A DNA stretch of 64,000 nt from Gramella sp. MT6 (GTDB lineage: Bacteria; Bacteroidota; Bacteroidia; Flavobacteriales; Flavobacteriaceae). Under the pieces are notes generated by a model. It saw only the letters and a list, made by a program, of their open reading frames with translations, was not told where the DNA came from and made no database searches. Position 1 is the first letter of the stretch, and the number at the start of each line of letters is the position of its first letter. Below are positions 8,793-17,621 of this stretch, one piece after another. The stretch spans positions 2,692,501-2,756,500 of the forward strand of contig NZ_CP048410.1 of NCBI RefSeq assembly GCF_019357415.1. The letters run 5' to 3'. A program made the position numbers and the translations under genes.

Positions 8793-10073
8793 ATGCCATT
8801 ACCTAAAATCAACTCTTCAGAAGAAGCGATTAAACTTGAAGACCAACATGGAGCACATAATTACCATCCACTTCCTGCTGTATTGAGCAGAGGTGAAGGT
8901 GTTCACGTATGGGATGTAGAGGGTAATAAATATTACGATTTTCTTTCTGCATATTCCGCGGTTAATCAAGGGCATTGTCATCCAAAAATTGTTGGAGCCA
9001 TGCATGAGCAGGCTTCAAAATTAGCACTTACCTCTAGAGCATTCCATAATGATATACTGGGAGCTTATGAAAAATATGCGACCGAGTATTTTGGTTTCGA
9101 TAAACTCTTACCAATGAACACCGGAGCTGAAGCTGTTGAAACGGCTATAAAAATAGCACGTAAATGGGCTTACGAACGTAAAGGTGTCAAAGAAACAGAA
9201 GCTGAGATCGTAGTATGTGCTAATAACTTCCACGGAAGAACTACCACGGTGATTTCTTTTTCTAATGATGAAGATGCCAGAAGAAATTTTGGTCCTTATA
9301 CACCTGGATTTACCAAGATACCATACAATGATATAGATGCTCTGGAAGCCGCTCTTGAAAAGAATCCAAATGTAGCTGGATTTTTAGTGGAGCCTATTCA
9401 GGGAGAAGCTGGTGTTTTTACACCTTCAGATGACTATATGATGAGAGCTAAAGAGGTTTGTAATAAGCATAATGTTCTTTTTATGGCAGATGAGATCCAA
9501 ACTGGTATCGCCAGAACGGGTGGTTTACTTGCCGTTTGTGGACATTGTACTTGTGAAGGTCACTGTGAAAGACAGGAAACTTATAGTAAACCAGATATCC
9601 TGATCTTAGGAAAAGCCCTTTCCGGAGGTAATTATCCGGTATCTGCTGTGTTGGCAGATAATGGGGTTATGGATGTGATTCAGCCTGGACAACATGGTTC
9701 TACGTTTGGAGGGAATCCTGTAGCGGCGGCAGTAGCTGTTGCGGCACTTGATGTAGTAAAAGATGAGCATCTTATTCAGAATGCCCGGAAACTAGGTAAA
9801 CTTTTCAGAAGATTGATGGATGATTATATCAAGGATTCTAATATCGTGAACCTGGTAAGAGGACGCGGACTATTGAATGCTATCGTTATAAACGATTCTG
9901 AAGATAGTTCTACAGCCTGGGATATCTGTATGGCTTTGAAAGAAAATGGACTTTTAGCTAAGCCAACCCATGGTAATATCATTCGATTTGCTCCACCTCT
10001 TGTGATGAATGAAGAGCAGTTGAGAGATTGTGTTGATATCATTATCAAGACGCTTAAGCAATTCGAAAAATAA
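8793..10073 (+). CDS. rocD: Ornithine--oxo-acid aminotransferase
   Basis: A 426-residue class III PLP aminotransferase that converts ornithine and 2-oxoglutarate to glutamate semialdehyde and glutamate. The PLP Lys274 lies in ILGKALSGG, the cofactor Asp233 in MADEIQTG, and the phosphate-binding part in NTGAEAVE; FGGNPVAAAV is the second-subunit segment. Compared with the usual family pattern, where a few residues join TGKLLA to PDI, this protein carries an insert at about 249-266 with four Cys (249, 252, 254, 258) and two His (251, 257), which looks like a metal site. The gene stands alone and ends at a bidirectional terminator. Confidence 0.93.
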   Translation: MPLPKINSSEEAIKLEDQHGAHNYHPLPAVLSRGEGVHVWDVEGNKYYDFLSAYSAVNQGHCHPKIVGAMHEQASKLALTSRAFHNDILGAYEKYATEYFGFDKLLPMNTGAEAVETAIKIARKWAYERKGVKETEAEIVVCANNFHGRTTTVISFSNDEDARRNFGPYTPGFTKIPYNDIDALEAALEKNPNVAGFLVEPIQGEAGVFTPSDDYMMRAKEVCNKHNVLFMADEIQTGIARTGGLLAVCGHCTCEGHCERQETYSKPDILILGKALSGGNYPVSAVLADNGVMDVIQPGQHGSTFGGNPVAAAVAVAALDVVKDEHLIQNARKLGKLFRRLMDDYIKDSNIVNLVRGRGLLNAIVINDSEDSSTAWDICMALKENGLLAKPTHGNIIRFAPPLVMNEEQLRDCVDIIIKTLKQFEK

Positions 10074-10093
10074 GATTGAACTAGATATAAATA

Positions 10094-10124
10094 AAAAAAT
10101 CCCGCCTGTGTGGTGGGATTTTTT
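10094..10124. terminator. Bidirectional terminator between rocD and the CCC-motif gene
   Basis: AAAAAATCCCGCC pairs with GGTGGGATTTTTT around a short loop, with A/T runs on both sides, serving the convergent genes. Confidence 0.85.
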
Positions 10125-10143
10125 ATTTTATGAATTATTATCA

Positions 10144-10470
10144 TTAACCTCCGTATTCTCTCAAAATCTCTTCTTGCATTTGTTGAATTCCATCAAGTCC
10201 GCCCATAGTGAAAATTGCGAAGATGGTACCAATTAAGCTAAGTGCGCTTAATACTAAACCTATTATTGCCAGGATGCGTCCAGTTTTTACATTTTGATAT
10301 CCTGTATAAAGTTCCGGGTCGGCATTATAAATTTCTATGGCACGGTTAGACATCACCAGGGCAATGATCCCAAAGATAATTCCGGCAAAACCGTAACAGC
10401 AACAGCTGATTATAGATAGTATTCCGAAAACTAAAATAAGGGTTGAATTAGGTAATTCTCTTTTTTCCAT
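10144..10470 (-). CDS. Small CCC-motif membrane protein
   Basis: A 108-residue protein with two or three hydrophobic segments: about 9-38, which contains ISCCCYGFAG, and about 64-90. The three consecutive cysteines in the first membrane segment are the feature after which Flavobacteriia homologues are named (CCC motif membrane protein); the layout resembles DUF4190 proteins. A C-terminal amphipathic tail ends in YGG. It follows the DUF2752 gene by 15 bases, in an operon starting with a T9SS cargo protein. The function is unknown; the cysteines might be lipid-modified or bind metal. Confidence 0.75.
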   Translation of the reverse strand: MEKRELPNSTLILVFGILSIISCCCYGFAGIIFGIIALVMSNRAIEIYNADPELYTGYQNVKTGRILAIIGLVLSALSLIGTIFAIFTMGGLDGIQQMQEEILREYGG

Positions 10471-10485
10471 AAGTTTTGTGATTGG

Positions 10486-10779
10486 TTAGTTTAAGATTTG
10501 AATCATTTTAAAAACGTAGGCGCCACCAATAATGACCGCGTTAAAAATTATGAGTCCAATCTTAATATTGTAGTCGAATTTAAATTTATAAAAAAGATTA
10601 AATCCTAGAAATAGGAAGAGTAAAACAAGGCTATACACAGCAGGATACATATAGAAAGCCTGCATAAATTCTCCTTTGAAAAGAAAAATAACAGCCCTTT
10701 GAGCTCCACAGCCAGTGCATTCCACCCCGAAAAGTGATCTATTCAGGCATGGTAACATGTATTCTTCAATACTACTCAA
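10486..10779 (-). CDS. DUF2752 family membrane protein
   Basis: A 97-residue protein with the DUF2752 core FGVECTGCGAQRAVIFLFKG, where the Cys-x-x-Cys-Gly pair precedes an Arg-containing helix, followed by two transmembrane segments. The likely start is TTG at 10779, which overlaps the TGA stop of the upstream gene; the ATG at 10758 (MLPCLNRSLFG) is the alternative. Homologues frequently stand beside the small CCC-motif/DUF4190-like protein as here. No function is known. Positively charged lysines follow the second hydrophobic segment. Confidence 0.75.
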   Translation of the reverse strand: MSSIEEYMLPCLNRSLFGVECTGCGAQRAVIFLFKGEFMQAFYMYPAVYSLVLLFLFLGFNLFYKFKFDYNIKIGLIIFNAVIIGGAYVFKMIQILN

Positions 10780-12524
10780 TTTCTAATGCTTATTTTTTTT
10801 GTCAATTCCCTGTTATCGGTGGTGTTTACCTTCACAATATAGACAGCATTGCTCAAATTTCCAGTGGGAAAATTAAATTCTTTTTCCAGGTTTTTGAAAT
10901 TTTCAAAATGAAATAACTTTCCATTAAGGTCATGCAGGCTTAGATTTTTAATGCCGGCCTCATAAAGAACTCTAACCTCAAGCTGGTTTTCTGCATTGTT
11001 CTGGAAAATTTCTATAGAGTTCAATAAGATATTCAGCGGTTTAACTTCAAGGGATGGTTTCTCATTTTCTACCTCTGAGTCCATCGGTAGCTTTTCTATA
11101 AAGCTAAGAAAGAAACGATCGTTATATTCTCCCTGAAGAAGATTGATTTTCAGATAACCGGTCTTAATGCTGAAATAAAGATCATCTTTCGCATCATAAA
11201 TGAAGATGCGGTCTGGATTAAAATTGCTCAAATCACTTATCGAAAATTTTAAATCTGAATCTTTATCAAGAAGGATTCTAAGTGGAATTAATTCTTCATT
11301 TAACTTGGGCCTAACGTTAATAACAAAAGCTTTATTTGAGATCGACCAGCTAATATCTATCGGGTTCTCATTCATTTTCCTGGCGTCTAAAGCATGGTCT
11401 TCATCTGGGCTTGAATCATCTTTGAGTACAAGAGCCAGTTTTTGCATATAAACCGAATCTATTTCGATATCCAGATTCAGAGAAATATTTTCGATTTCAT
11501 GAGACTTGAAAACAGAAATAGCTGGATCTTCTTTTTGAAAGACCCGGTATGAATTCCTGAAGCCTAGCGTCCCATCTTTTTGTCCTATCACCATGAAACC
11601 CTGGCCAATTGGTGAGATCTTTCTTTCATAATATTTTCCCGTTTCCCCTGTCTCACTACCGTTGGAATATCTTTTGAACATCGGTGGAATGTAAACACCT
11701 ACACCGGGAGAGTAAGTCCCATATCCTCCTTCATAATCAGTTAGTAAATGAGAATTCCCATTTTCCTTTGAATCCCAGAAATAGGCGATACCTGTGGTAG
11801 AGGTATTTTCTATTAAGAACTTATTGAGATCAAGAGCTGAAGGATACGGGTTCCCAACGAGGAGTACCTGGTCTTTTTTAATTGGTAAACCTATTATTCC
11901 GTCGTTAGGCAATCCTCGAAAATCATAGGTCTGGGCATTTCCATTGTTTATAGGAACACCTTCAATCTCATTTAAATTTGTACCATTTACACCCTTCATG
12001 GTAAAACCTTCTCCGGGCAAAAGATCGAAATGATCCCCTAAAAATGCCCAATTAGAATAGTTGGAACCTGAAAAAGTATAAATCCAACGATTGGAAATAC
12101 TTAGTGGATTGCTCTGCCCATCAAGAGCTGAGATCAATTTCGCATTTTTACTGTAGGTGGAGTTTACAGGATCGAAAATGTAATCATTTACTAAACTACC
12201 GCTAAGGGCTGCTAAAACTGGTAATGACCAATAATTATAATCATACGCATTAGAAGTTCCTTCCTGAAAAATTGATATTTTCCCGTTTCCTTTATTATTG
12301 TTATTTTCCTTTTCTCCCTGGAGCATTTGGGAGTCTTTGCGAAGATAGATGCTGGCTGCAGGTTCCACTTTGCGATTCTCAGATAATTCGATTTCCTTTT
12401 CAACATAAACCAGCCGATCTTTTGCATAGATATAGCTATCAGATTTAACTGAAGGACCAATAAATAGCTGCGCGTATAAACCAGATGCGCTAAAAATCAT
12501 CAAAAAAAGGAGTGGAAGCTTCAT
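10776..12524 (-). CDS. Secreted protein with T9SS type A sorting domain
   Basis: A protein of about 580 residues. The start at 12524 gives MKLPLLFLMIFSASGLYAQ, a signal peptide; a start three codons earlier at 12533 is possible. The last 80 residues (ENQLEVRVLYEAGIKNLSLH ... NAVYIVKVNTTDNRELTKKI) are a typical type A C-terminal signal for type IX secretion. The long central part has no repeats or enzymatic motifs I recognise; it contains NYWSLPVLAALSG and SPGVGVYIPPMFKRYSNGSE, typical of large flavobacterial surface proteins. It probably is exported across the outer membrane and anchored or released. It heads an operon with DUF2752 and CCC-motif genes. Confidence 0.8.
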   Translation of the reverse strand: MKLPLLFLMIFSASGLYAQLFIGPSVKSDSYIYAKDRLVYVEKEIELSENRKVEPAASIYLRKDSQMLQGEKENNNNKGNGKISIFQEGTSNAYDYNYWSLPVLAALSGSLVNDYIFDPVNSTYSKNAKLISALDGQSNPLSISNRWIYTFSGSNYSNWAFLGDHFDLLPGEGFTMKGVNGTNLNEIEGVPINNGNAQTYDFRGLPNDGIIGLPIKKDQVLLVGNPYPSALDLNKFLIENTSTTGIAYFWDSKENGNSHLLTDYEGGYGTYSPGVGVYIPPMFKRYSNGSETGETGKYYERKISPIGQGFMVIGQKDGTLGFRNSYRVFQKEDPAISVFKSHEIENISLNLDIEIDSVYMQKLALVLKDDSSPDEDHALDARKMNENPIDISWSISNKAFVINVRPKLNEELIPLRILLDKDSDLKFSISDLSNFNPDRIFIYDAKDDLYFSIKTGYLKINLLQGEYNDRFFLSFIEKLPMDSEVENEKPSLEVKPLNILLNSIEIFQNNAENQLEVRVLYEAGIKNLSLHDLNGKLFHFENFKNLEKEFNFPTGNLSNAVYIVKVNTTDNRELTKKISIRN

Positions 12525-12600
12525 TAAAGCCATAAATTTGCATAAATGTAATCAATAAATCATTCAAAATAACCAGTTTGAATATTTTAACCTACTGAAA

Positions 12601-12804
12601 ATGAACAACTCACAGGTGATTAATACAACTCTTATAGTACTTGGCGGCGCTTTATTGTTATATAGCATTTCTGCAGACGATGTAAGTCCTTATTTTAAAA
12701 TTGTGGGGCTGGTAATAATCATGCTAGGCCTTTATCGCGCTACTAATTACTGGGTGGCTACCAAGGATGATCATAAAGAGGATAATGAAAACGACAGGCA
12801 ATAA
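12601..12804 (+). CDS. Small two-helix membrane protein
   Basis: A 67-residue protein with two hydrophobic segments (about 8-24 and 33-49) and a charged, lysine/aspartate-rich tail ending NENDRQ. No family recognised. Its TAA stop overlaps the ATG of the next gene (TAATG), which indicates translational coupling with the Smr-domain protein and supports it being a real gene. It may anchor or assist the downstream protein; that is only inference. Confidence 0.65.
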   Translation: MNNSQVINTTLIVLGGALLLYSISADDVSPYFKIVGLVIIMLGLYRATNYWVATKDDHKEDNENDRQ

Positions 12805-13352
12805 TGGATTTTAGACCGGGTGACAGAGTAGAACTTTTGGATGATGACCTAAGTGGGATTGTACAGAAAGCGAATGGAGATGAAGTTGAAATAAAGACTG
12901 AGGATGGTTTTATTATGAGTTTTCCGGCAGACCACCTTGTCAAGATCAAAGATGATATAAATGCAATTGATGTAGAGGAATTTGATTTTGAAGAGGTATT
13001 AGAAGAAAAGACACCGCCCAAGAAAAAACAGTCTTCCAGAAGTAAACCGAAAGATAAAGGCGCTCCGCCAATGGAAGTAGACCTTCATATCAACCAGCTG
13101 GTAAAGTCTTCCCGAGGGATGGCGAATCATGAAATACTCAACCTGCAGCTAGATACCGCGAGACATAAACTGGAATTTGCTATGCAAAAGCGAATCCAGA
13201 AAGTGGTATTTATCCACGGAGTAGGGGAAGGAGTTTTGAAAATGGAACTGGAATACCTCTTAGGACGTTATTCCAATATTAAATTTTATGATGCCGATTA
13301 CCAGAAATATGGTTTAGGCGCGACCGAAGTCTATATTTTGCAGAATCCTTAG
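12804..13352 (+). CDS. Smr/MutS2-type domain protein (DUF2027-like)
   Basis: A 182-residue protein. Residues 1-60 form a small beta-barrel-like domain (FRPGDRVELLDDDLSGIV), residues about 65-85 are a lysine-rich linker, and residues about 92-180 are a Smr domain with the signature DLHINQLV and FIHGVGEGVLKMEL. Smr domains, as in the C-terminus of MutS2, nick or bind nucleic acids; the HGxGxG-type motif is present. Proteins of this plan are widespread in Bacteroidetes without the MutS ATPase. The stop codon overlaps that of the convergent lipoprotein gene. Confidence 0.85.
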   Translation: MDFRPGDRVELLDDDLSGIVQKANGDEVEIKTEDGFIMSFPADHLVKIKDDINAIDVEEFDFEEVLEEKTPPKKKQSSRSKPKDKGAPPMEVDLHINQLVKSSRGMANHEILNLQLDTARHKLEFAMQKRIQKVVFIHGVGEGVLKMELEYLLGRYSNIKFYDADYQKYGLGATEVYILQNP

Positions 13353-14359
13353 TTAGTATCTTCATCTGTTTCATCAGGTGCATCCGGGTTATCATCGCCG
13401 CAATCTGTATCCTGTGATGGGCAAAGAGGAATCGTGATTCCACCTTGTGCATATGTTCCAAGATTATAATTCTGGAATCTTATAGTTTCACCATTGTCTG
13501 GATTACCCATGCTTAGATCATCTATTCTAAGAACATACCTGTAATTTCTGGTTATATTATGGGGTATATATTCATCATGAATAAATTCAGCGGTTTGCTC
13601 ATCATTCAGATAATTAGCCGTGCCGTCTCCAACGCTGGAAAAACCGGAAGGATTGTCTGGATCTTCGGAAGAAACCTCAAACCGTGTTAATACTCTATCG
13701 TTATCATCATCTTCATCTAAATAATTTGGAATTCCGTCTTCATCTGTATCTAATTCACCATCCTCGTTAACGTTATCACCTACATTTACAATTCTTTCAT
13801 CTTCAGTAGGAACATTATCACCATCATCATCTATATCCAGGTAGTCTGGAATTCCGTCTCCATCGGTGTCCTGTTCTTCGAGAAAGTTTTCTTCAAGATT
13901 AGAAAGGTCATCACCATCTATGTCACTATCACCTGCAAGATCGTTATATTCAGGATAAAGAACAACCTTTCCGCCAGTGCTTACCCACTCTTCAATAACC
14001 GTAGGAGAACTTGGGGGAACAACACTGCAAAAATAAGTGTCGTTTCCAGAAGGCAAATCTGTATCATAGATCCTGTAAACCGCACGGTTGCTATTATTCA
14101 GATCGAAACTTATTGTGTCACCTATTCCGGGCTCTCTGATAGATCCATTTTCATTCAAAGAAAAATCACTGTTAGAAAATTCAACTGAAAAACTTTCAAA
14201 AACGTCATTGTCGTTAACAGCGTAAAATACGTTCTTACTGGTACCGTCACAAAATTGAAGGTTGCTGTTCTCAAAATCGAAAGTGGTAACAATAATATCA
14301 CCGTCATCGCAAGCGCTAAGCAGACCTAAAAGGAAAAAACCGGATAATAAACGTCTCAT
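13349..14359 (-). CDS. Lipoprotein with TSP3-type Asp-rich calcium repeats
   Basis: A 336-residue protein starting MRRLLSGFFLLGLLSACDDG, a lipoprotein signal with Cys17. Residues about 140-250 carry thrombospondin type 3-like repeats (DSDIDGDDLSN, DTDGDGIPDYLDIDDDGDN, DTDEDGIPNYLDEDDDNDR), which bind calcium in known proteins. The C-terminus holds three cysteines and ends in an acidic tail (DNPDAPDETDEDTN). It is likely anchored in the outer membrane. Two TAnnTTTG boxes precede it. Function is unknown; adhesion or structural roles are the usual guess for such repeats. Confidence 0.8.
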   Translation of the reverse strand: MRRLLSGFFLLGLLSACDDGDIIVTTFDFENSNLQFCDGTSKNVFYAVNDNDVFESFSVEFSNSDFSLNENGSIREPGIGDTISFDLNNSNRAVYRIYDTDLPSGNDTYFCSVVPPSSPTVIEEWVSTGGKVVLYPEYNDLAGDSDIDGDDLSNLEENFLEEQDTDGDGIPDYLDIDDDGDNVPTEDERIVNVGDNVNEDGELDTDEDGIPNYLDEDDDNDRVLTRFEVSSEDPDNPSGFSSVGDGTANYLNDEQTAEFIHDEYIPHNITRNYRYVLRIDDLSMGNPDNGETIRFQNYNLGTYAQGGITIPLCPSQDTDCGDDNPDAPDETDEDTN

Positions 14360-14375
14360 GAAGATGCTTTTTGAA

Positions 14376-14398
14376 CAAAAATAATGGAATCAAACTTA
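14376..14398 (-). promoter_or_regulatory. Two tandem -7 boxes upstream of the TSP3 lipoprotein
   Basis: On the minus strand TAAGTTTG (14398-14391) and TATTTTTG (14383-14376) both fit TAnnTTTG, 17-32 bases ahead of the ATG at 14359. Confidence 0.45.
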
Positions 14399-14433
14399 TA
14401 TGGAAGAGAAGTAGGAAATTATTTTATTTCCGT

Positions 14434-14441
14434 TAATTTTG
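14434..14441 (+). promoter_or_regulatory. -7 box directly upstream of the cysteine desulfurase ATG
   Basis: TAATTTTG ends 6 bases before the ATG at 14448, so the predicted transcript starts at or beside the start codon. It also argues against the TTG start at 14439, which lies inside the box. Confidence 0.5.
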
Positions 14442-14447
14442 CGCCCT

Positions 14448-15596
14448 ATGGAAAATGTGTATTTTGATTCAGCAGCTACTACCCAGTTAAGGGAGGAAGT
14501 GGTCGAAAAAATGACCAGCGTTTTAAAAGAAAATTATGGTAACCCGTCTTCTACCCATAGCTTCGGGAGATCTTCAAAATCTCTAATAGAAAGGGCCAGA
14601 AAAACTGTCGCAGGTATATTGAACGTTAAGGCGTCTGAGATCGTTTTCACTTCTGGTGGGACTGAAGCAGATAACCTTACTCTAAATTCAGCCGTTCGTG
14701 ATCTTGGAGTTAAGAGGATCATTACTTCTAAAATTGAGCATCACGCCGTGCTGTACACGGTAAATCAACTTCAGGAATGTTTTGATGTTGAAGTGGAATA
14801 TGTGAACATAAAAAGTAATGGAGATGTAGATCTTGAAGATCTTGAAAACAGACTGAAAAGTTCAGATAAAAAGACCCTGGTTAGCTTAATGCATGTGAAC
14901 AATGAAATAGGCAATATGCTGGATCTTAAAAAGACGGCTGAGCTTATAAAATCATACAAAGCGCTTTTCCATTCAGATACCGTACAATCCATAGGCCATT
15001 TTAATTTAGATCTTAATGATATCCCTGTAGATTTTACCGCAGTTAGCGCGCATAAATTTCATGGACCAAAAGGAGTTGGTTTCGCTTTTGTGCGACGTAA
15101 TTCTGGACTGAAACCTTTGATCTTCGGAGGAGAGCAGGAGCGAGGTCACCGTGCCGGAACCGAAGGGGTTCATAATATTGTAGGTTTGGAGGAATCTTTA
15201 AAACTTGCTTATGAGAATCTGGAGGAGGAGAAAGAATATGTTAGCTCGCTGAAAAAGCATTTTATAGATAGTCTTAAAAAGGAAATCCCGGGAGTTAAAT
15301 TTAACGGGGCCTGTGAAGATTTCGAAAAAAGCACTTATACTTTGATCAACGTTTGTTTGCCTGTAAGTCAGGAAAAAGCATTGATGTTATTGTTCCAGCT
15401 GGATCTTAAAGGAATTGCCTGTTCTAAAGGTAGTGCCTGCCAGAGTGGAAGCGAGCAGGGTTCTCATGTGCTTAACGCGTTCCTTTCTGAAGAAGACCGT
15501 AAGAAACCATCGCTTAGATTTTCCTTCTCGCGATTTAATACTAAAGAAGAGATCGATTACGTGGTTAAAACTTTGAAAGAGTTTATTGAGGATTAA
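14448..15596 (+). CDS. Cysteine desulfurase (NifS/IscS family)
   Basis: A 382-residue class V PLP aminotransferase that moves sulfur from cysteine to an enzyme persulfide for Fe-S clusters or tRNA thiolation. Seen are VYFDSAATTQL at the start, TSGGTEADN, the PLP lysine in SAHKFHGPKG, and the persulfide Cys in GSACQSGSEQGSHVL. The active Cys sits in a longer loop with a SSG-like context, as in group I (NifS/IscS) enzymes. The ATG at 14448 gives MENVYFDSAATT, the normal family start. No isc or suf partner lies in the window, so whether it serves Fe-S assembly or another pathway is open. Confidence 0.93.
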   Translation: MENVYFDSAATTQLREEVVEKMTSVLKENYGNPSSTHSFGRSSKSLIERARKTVAGILNVKASEIVFTSGGTEADNLTLNSAVRDLGVKRIITSKIEHHAVLYTVNQLQECFDVEVEYVNIKSNGDVDLEDLENRLKSSDKKTLVSLMHVNNEIGNMLDLKKTAELIKSYKALFHSDTVQSIGHFNLDLNDIPVDFTAVSAHKFHGPKGVGFAFVRRNSGLKPLIFGGEQERGHRAGTEGVHNIVGLEESLKLAYENLEEEKEYVSSLKKHFIDSLKKEIPGVKFNGACEDFEKSTYTLINVCLPVSQEKALMLLFQLDLKGIACSKGSACQSGSEQGSHVLNAFLSEEDRKKPSLRFSFSRFNTKEEIDYVVKTLKEFIED

Positions 15597-15616
15597 TTCT
15601 GAATATATAATACATG

Positions 15617-15648
15617 AAAAAAGCTGAACCAGATGGTTCAGCTTTTTT
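15617..15648 (+). terminator. Terminator after the cysteine desulfurase
   Basis: A perfect 14-bp stem, AAAAAAGCTGAACC with GGTTCAGCTTTTTT, loop AGAT, followed by more T. Confidence 0.92.
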
Positions 15649-15702
15649 TATTCTTTTAAGCATCCCTCTAAACTTGTTTCAGGGTCTCAGCGATTTTTTT
15701 TA

Positions 15703-15721
15703 TTCTGAAATAAATTCAGAA
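15703..15721. repeat. Small intergenic inverted repeat
   Basis: TTCTGAA and TTCAGAA are separated by ATAAA in the 100 bases between the terminator and the M23 peptidase stop. The style resembles short dispersed intergenic repeats of flavobacterial genomes; only one copy is clear in this window. Confidence 0.4.
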
Positions 15722-15748
15722 CGACGTTGAGCGTAATAAGGTTTGATG

Positions 15749-17437
15749 TTATTTTCTAAAGAATCTAGAAGTGTAAGTGGTAGTATTCCCAACATTGTCT
15801 GTCACAATCACTTTCAGGTCGTTCTCAGTTTCGGTAAGTACATCATCAGAAAAATAATGCGTGAGGGTATTATTCTTATACTCATACTCCATTAAGATGA
15901 ATTTTCCATTCACGGTCGCCCTGTAATCATTGATGCCTGAAAGATCATCAGAAATTTTGACCTTCAGGGTTTCGTTGTTGGAGATCCACTGGCCGTCGTA
16001 GAAATTAACCGGGTTAACTTTTGGGGCGATAGTGTCCTTGGATAAAAAGTACTTTCCAAAAGTTCTGGTGCCGGTCGTGAATCTGTTTCCCTTTTTATAG
16101 GTAGTTGAGTAAATAGGCCTGCCATAATCTGACAACCTGGCGATGAATAGTTGTTCTCTATCATCAGCAGGATATTCACTTACATCGAAACCTATGGTAA
16201 AATTCTTATGCAGAGGAATTTCATCGCGATGCACTTCAACCATATCTTCAGAAAAATTAATATCTAAATAAGCGTCTTCATAAAGGCTGCCTTCAGGAAT
16301 ATAAACATCCATGGTATGCCCTTTTGCTGAAAGTCCACTGGAAGCGCTTGCCAGGTAATCGGTTTCCTGTACTTCCCTCTTTTTGATCTGGTCACTGATT
16401 TGTCCCTTGATAGGAATTCTAACCACTTTTTCGTTTCCTTTGAAGTCGGTAACCTTGATGGTGTATTGATAGTCCAGGCTGTCTTTAATATTTAGTTTGC
16501 CTTCCTCTTCCAAATCTCCATAAATACTTAAAGGATTGCCCTGGTTTTTAAATAGCTTCTGAACCCTGCTTTTGTTATTAGCATAATATTCATAATCTAT
16601 AAGCTGGTTCAAATGCCTGGTTTCAGCAAATGAGAATTTATCAAAGTCTATTTCAAAAACCTTGTCGCCATTTAAATTAGCTTCTATCTTGAAAACTCCG
16701 TTATGATTATAAGCCATATCCTGCTGATCTACAGTAGATATACCAAAGCCTATTTCACCACAAGCTTCAACTTCACTGGTTGTGTAAGTTCCGTCATTTT
16801 GAGGGATCAATCTCAATTTCTGGCGTGCCTGTGAGTTGTTTACATGGGCGTCATCGCCAAGCGGATAGGCGAACAAACCTTGAATGAGAGGCTCGCGTGA
16901 ATCGGCAACATCAAGACCGAACATTTGTGCATTCATTGGGCGCTGACTTCCATCGCGAATTTCAAAATGTAGATGAGGTCCGCCGCTTCCTCCGGTATTA
17001 CCACTATAGGCGATCAATTCACCTTTTTCAACTTTTAGTTCTCCCGGCTCGGGAAAAAGCTCAATTTCATAAGACTCCTTTTGATATTGATGCTTTCTTA
17101 AATATTCTTTGAATTTTGGCGCTAATTTCTGTAAATGCCCGTAAACGGTGGTGTATCCGTTAGGATGTTGAACGTATAAAGCTTTTCCGTAGCCATAATG
17201 CTGAATATTGATCCTGCTAATATAACCTTCGGCCGCTGCTTTTACTTCCAAGCCTTCTCGTTGCTGAGTTTTAATATCCAGCCCACTGTGAAAATGATTG
17301 GACCTTAACTCTCCAAAAGTCCCGGCTAGGACAATAGGAATATCGAGGGGGTTTTGAAAATAATCCTGCGGGAGGTCGTTCTGTGCTTGTAACGTAGAAA
17401 ATAATACTAAAAATAGCAGGCTTGTTGCTCTCTTCAT
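15749..17437 (-). CDS. Exported M23 family metallopeptidase
   Basis: A 562-residue protein starting MKRATSLLFLVLFSTLQAQ, a signal peptide. The LytM/M23 domain occupies about residues 30-190: the first zinc ligands lie in NHFHSGLDIKT and the last pair in GGPHLHFEIRDG, with YVQHPNGYTTVYGHL between, so the site looks complete. M23 enzymes cut peptidoglycan cross-links or act in division and envelope remodelling. The remaining 370 residues are beta-rich Ig-like segments (KVTDFKGNEKVVRIPI, VTDNVGNTTTYTSRFFRK) without enzymatic motifs. Two TAnnTTTG boxes precede the gene. It is the common large M23 architecture in Bacteroidetes. Confidence 0.9.
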   Translation of the reverse strand: MKRATSLLFLVLFSTLQAQNDLPQDYFQNPLDIPIVLAGTFGELRSNHFHSGLDIKTQQREGLEVKAAAEGYISRINIQHYGYGKALYVQHPNGYTTVYGHLQKLAPKFKEYLRKHQYQKESYEIELFPEPGELKVEKGELIAYSGNTGGSGGPHLHFEIRDGSQRPMNAQMFGLDVADSREPLIQGLFAYPLGDDAHVNNSQARQKLRLIPQNDGTYTTSEVEACGEIGFGISTVDQQDMAYNHNGVFKIEANLNGDKVFEIDFDKFSFAETRHLNQLIDYEYYANNKSRVQKLFKNQGNPLSIYGDLEEEGKLNIKDSLDYQYTIKVTDFKGNEKVVRIPIKGQISDQIKKREVQETDYLASASSGLSAKGHTMDVYIPEGSLYEDAYLDINFSEDMVEVHRDEIPLHKNFTIGFDVSEYPADDREQLFIARLSDYGRPIYSTTYKKGNRFTTGTRTFGKYFLSKDTIAPKVNPVNFYDGQWISNNETLKVKISDDLSGINDYRATVNGKFILMEYEYKNNTLTHYFSDDVLTETENDLKVIVTDNVGNTTTYTSRFFRK

Positions 17438-17480
17438 AAATCTGGGGGTAAATTCAATTAAAACCTGGGGTAAAGTTAAT

Positions 17481-17499
17481 CAAAGTTATCACAAAATTA
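17481..17499 (-). promoter_or_regulatory. Two -7 boxes upstream of the M23 peptidase
   Basis: TAATTTTG (17499-17492) and TAACTTTG (17488-17481) on the minus strand both fit TAnnTTTG, 44-62 bases before the ATG. Confidence 0.45.
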
Positions 17500-17563
17500 A
17501 ACAGCTTGATAACAGAGAATTATCGGCATTGTTAATTATTATTTTAAAACAGCTGAAAAAGTA

Positions 17564-17594
17564 TTGGGATATTTCAAAGCGTATGTTAACTTTG
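17564..17594 (+). promoter_or_regulatory. Promoter of the zapB-like/zapA operon
   Basis: TTG at 17564-17566, a 20-base spacer, and TAACTTTG at 17587-17594: a full Bacteroidetes -33/-7 promoter. The expected transcript starts about 20 bases before the ATG at 17622. Confidence 0.7.
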
Positions 17595-17621
17595 TAGGGG
17601 TTCACATCGGTTTTAGCGCTT

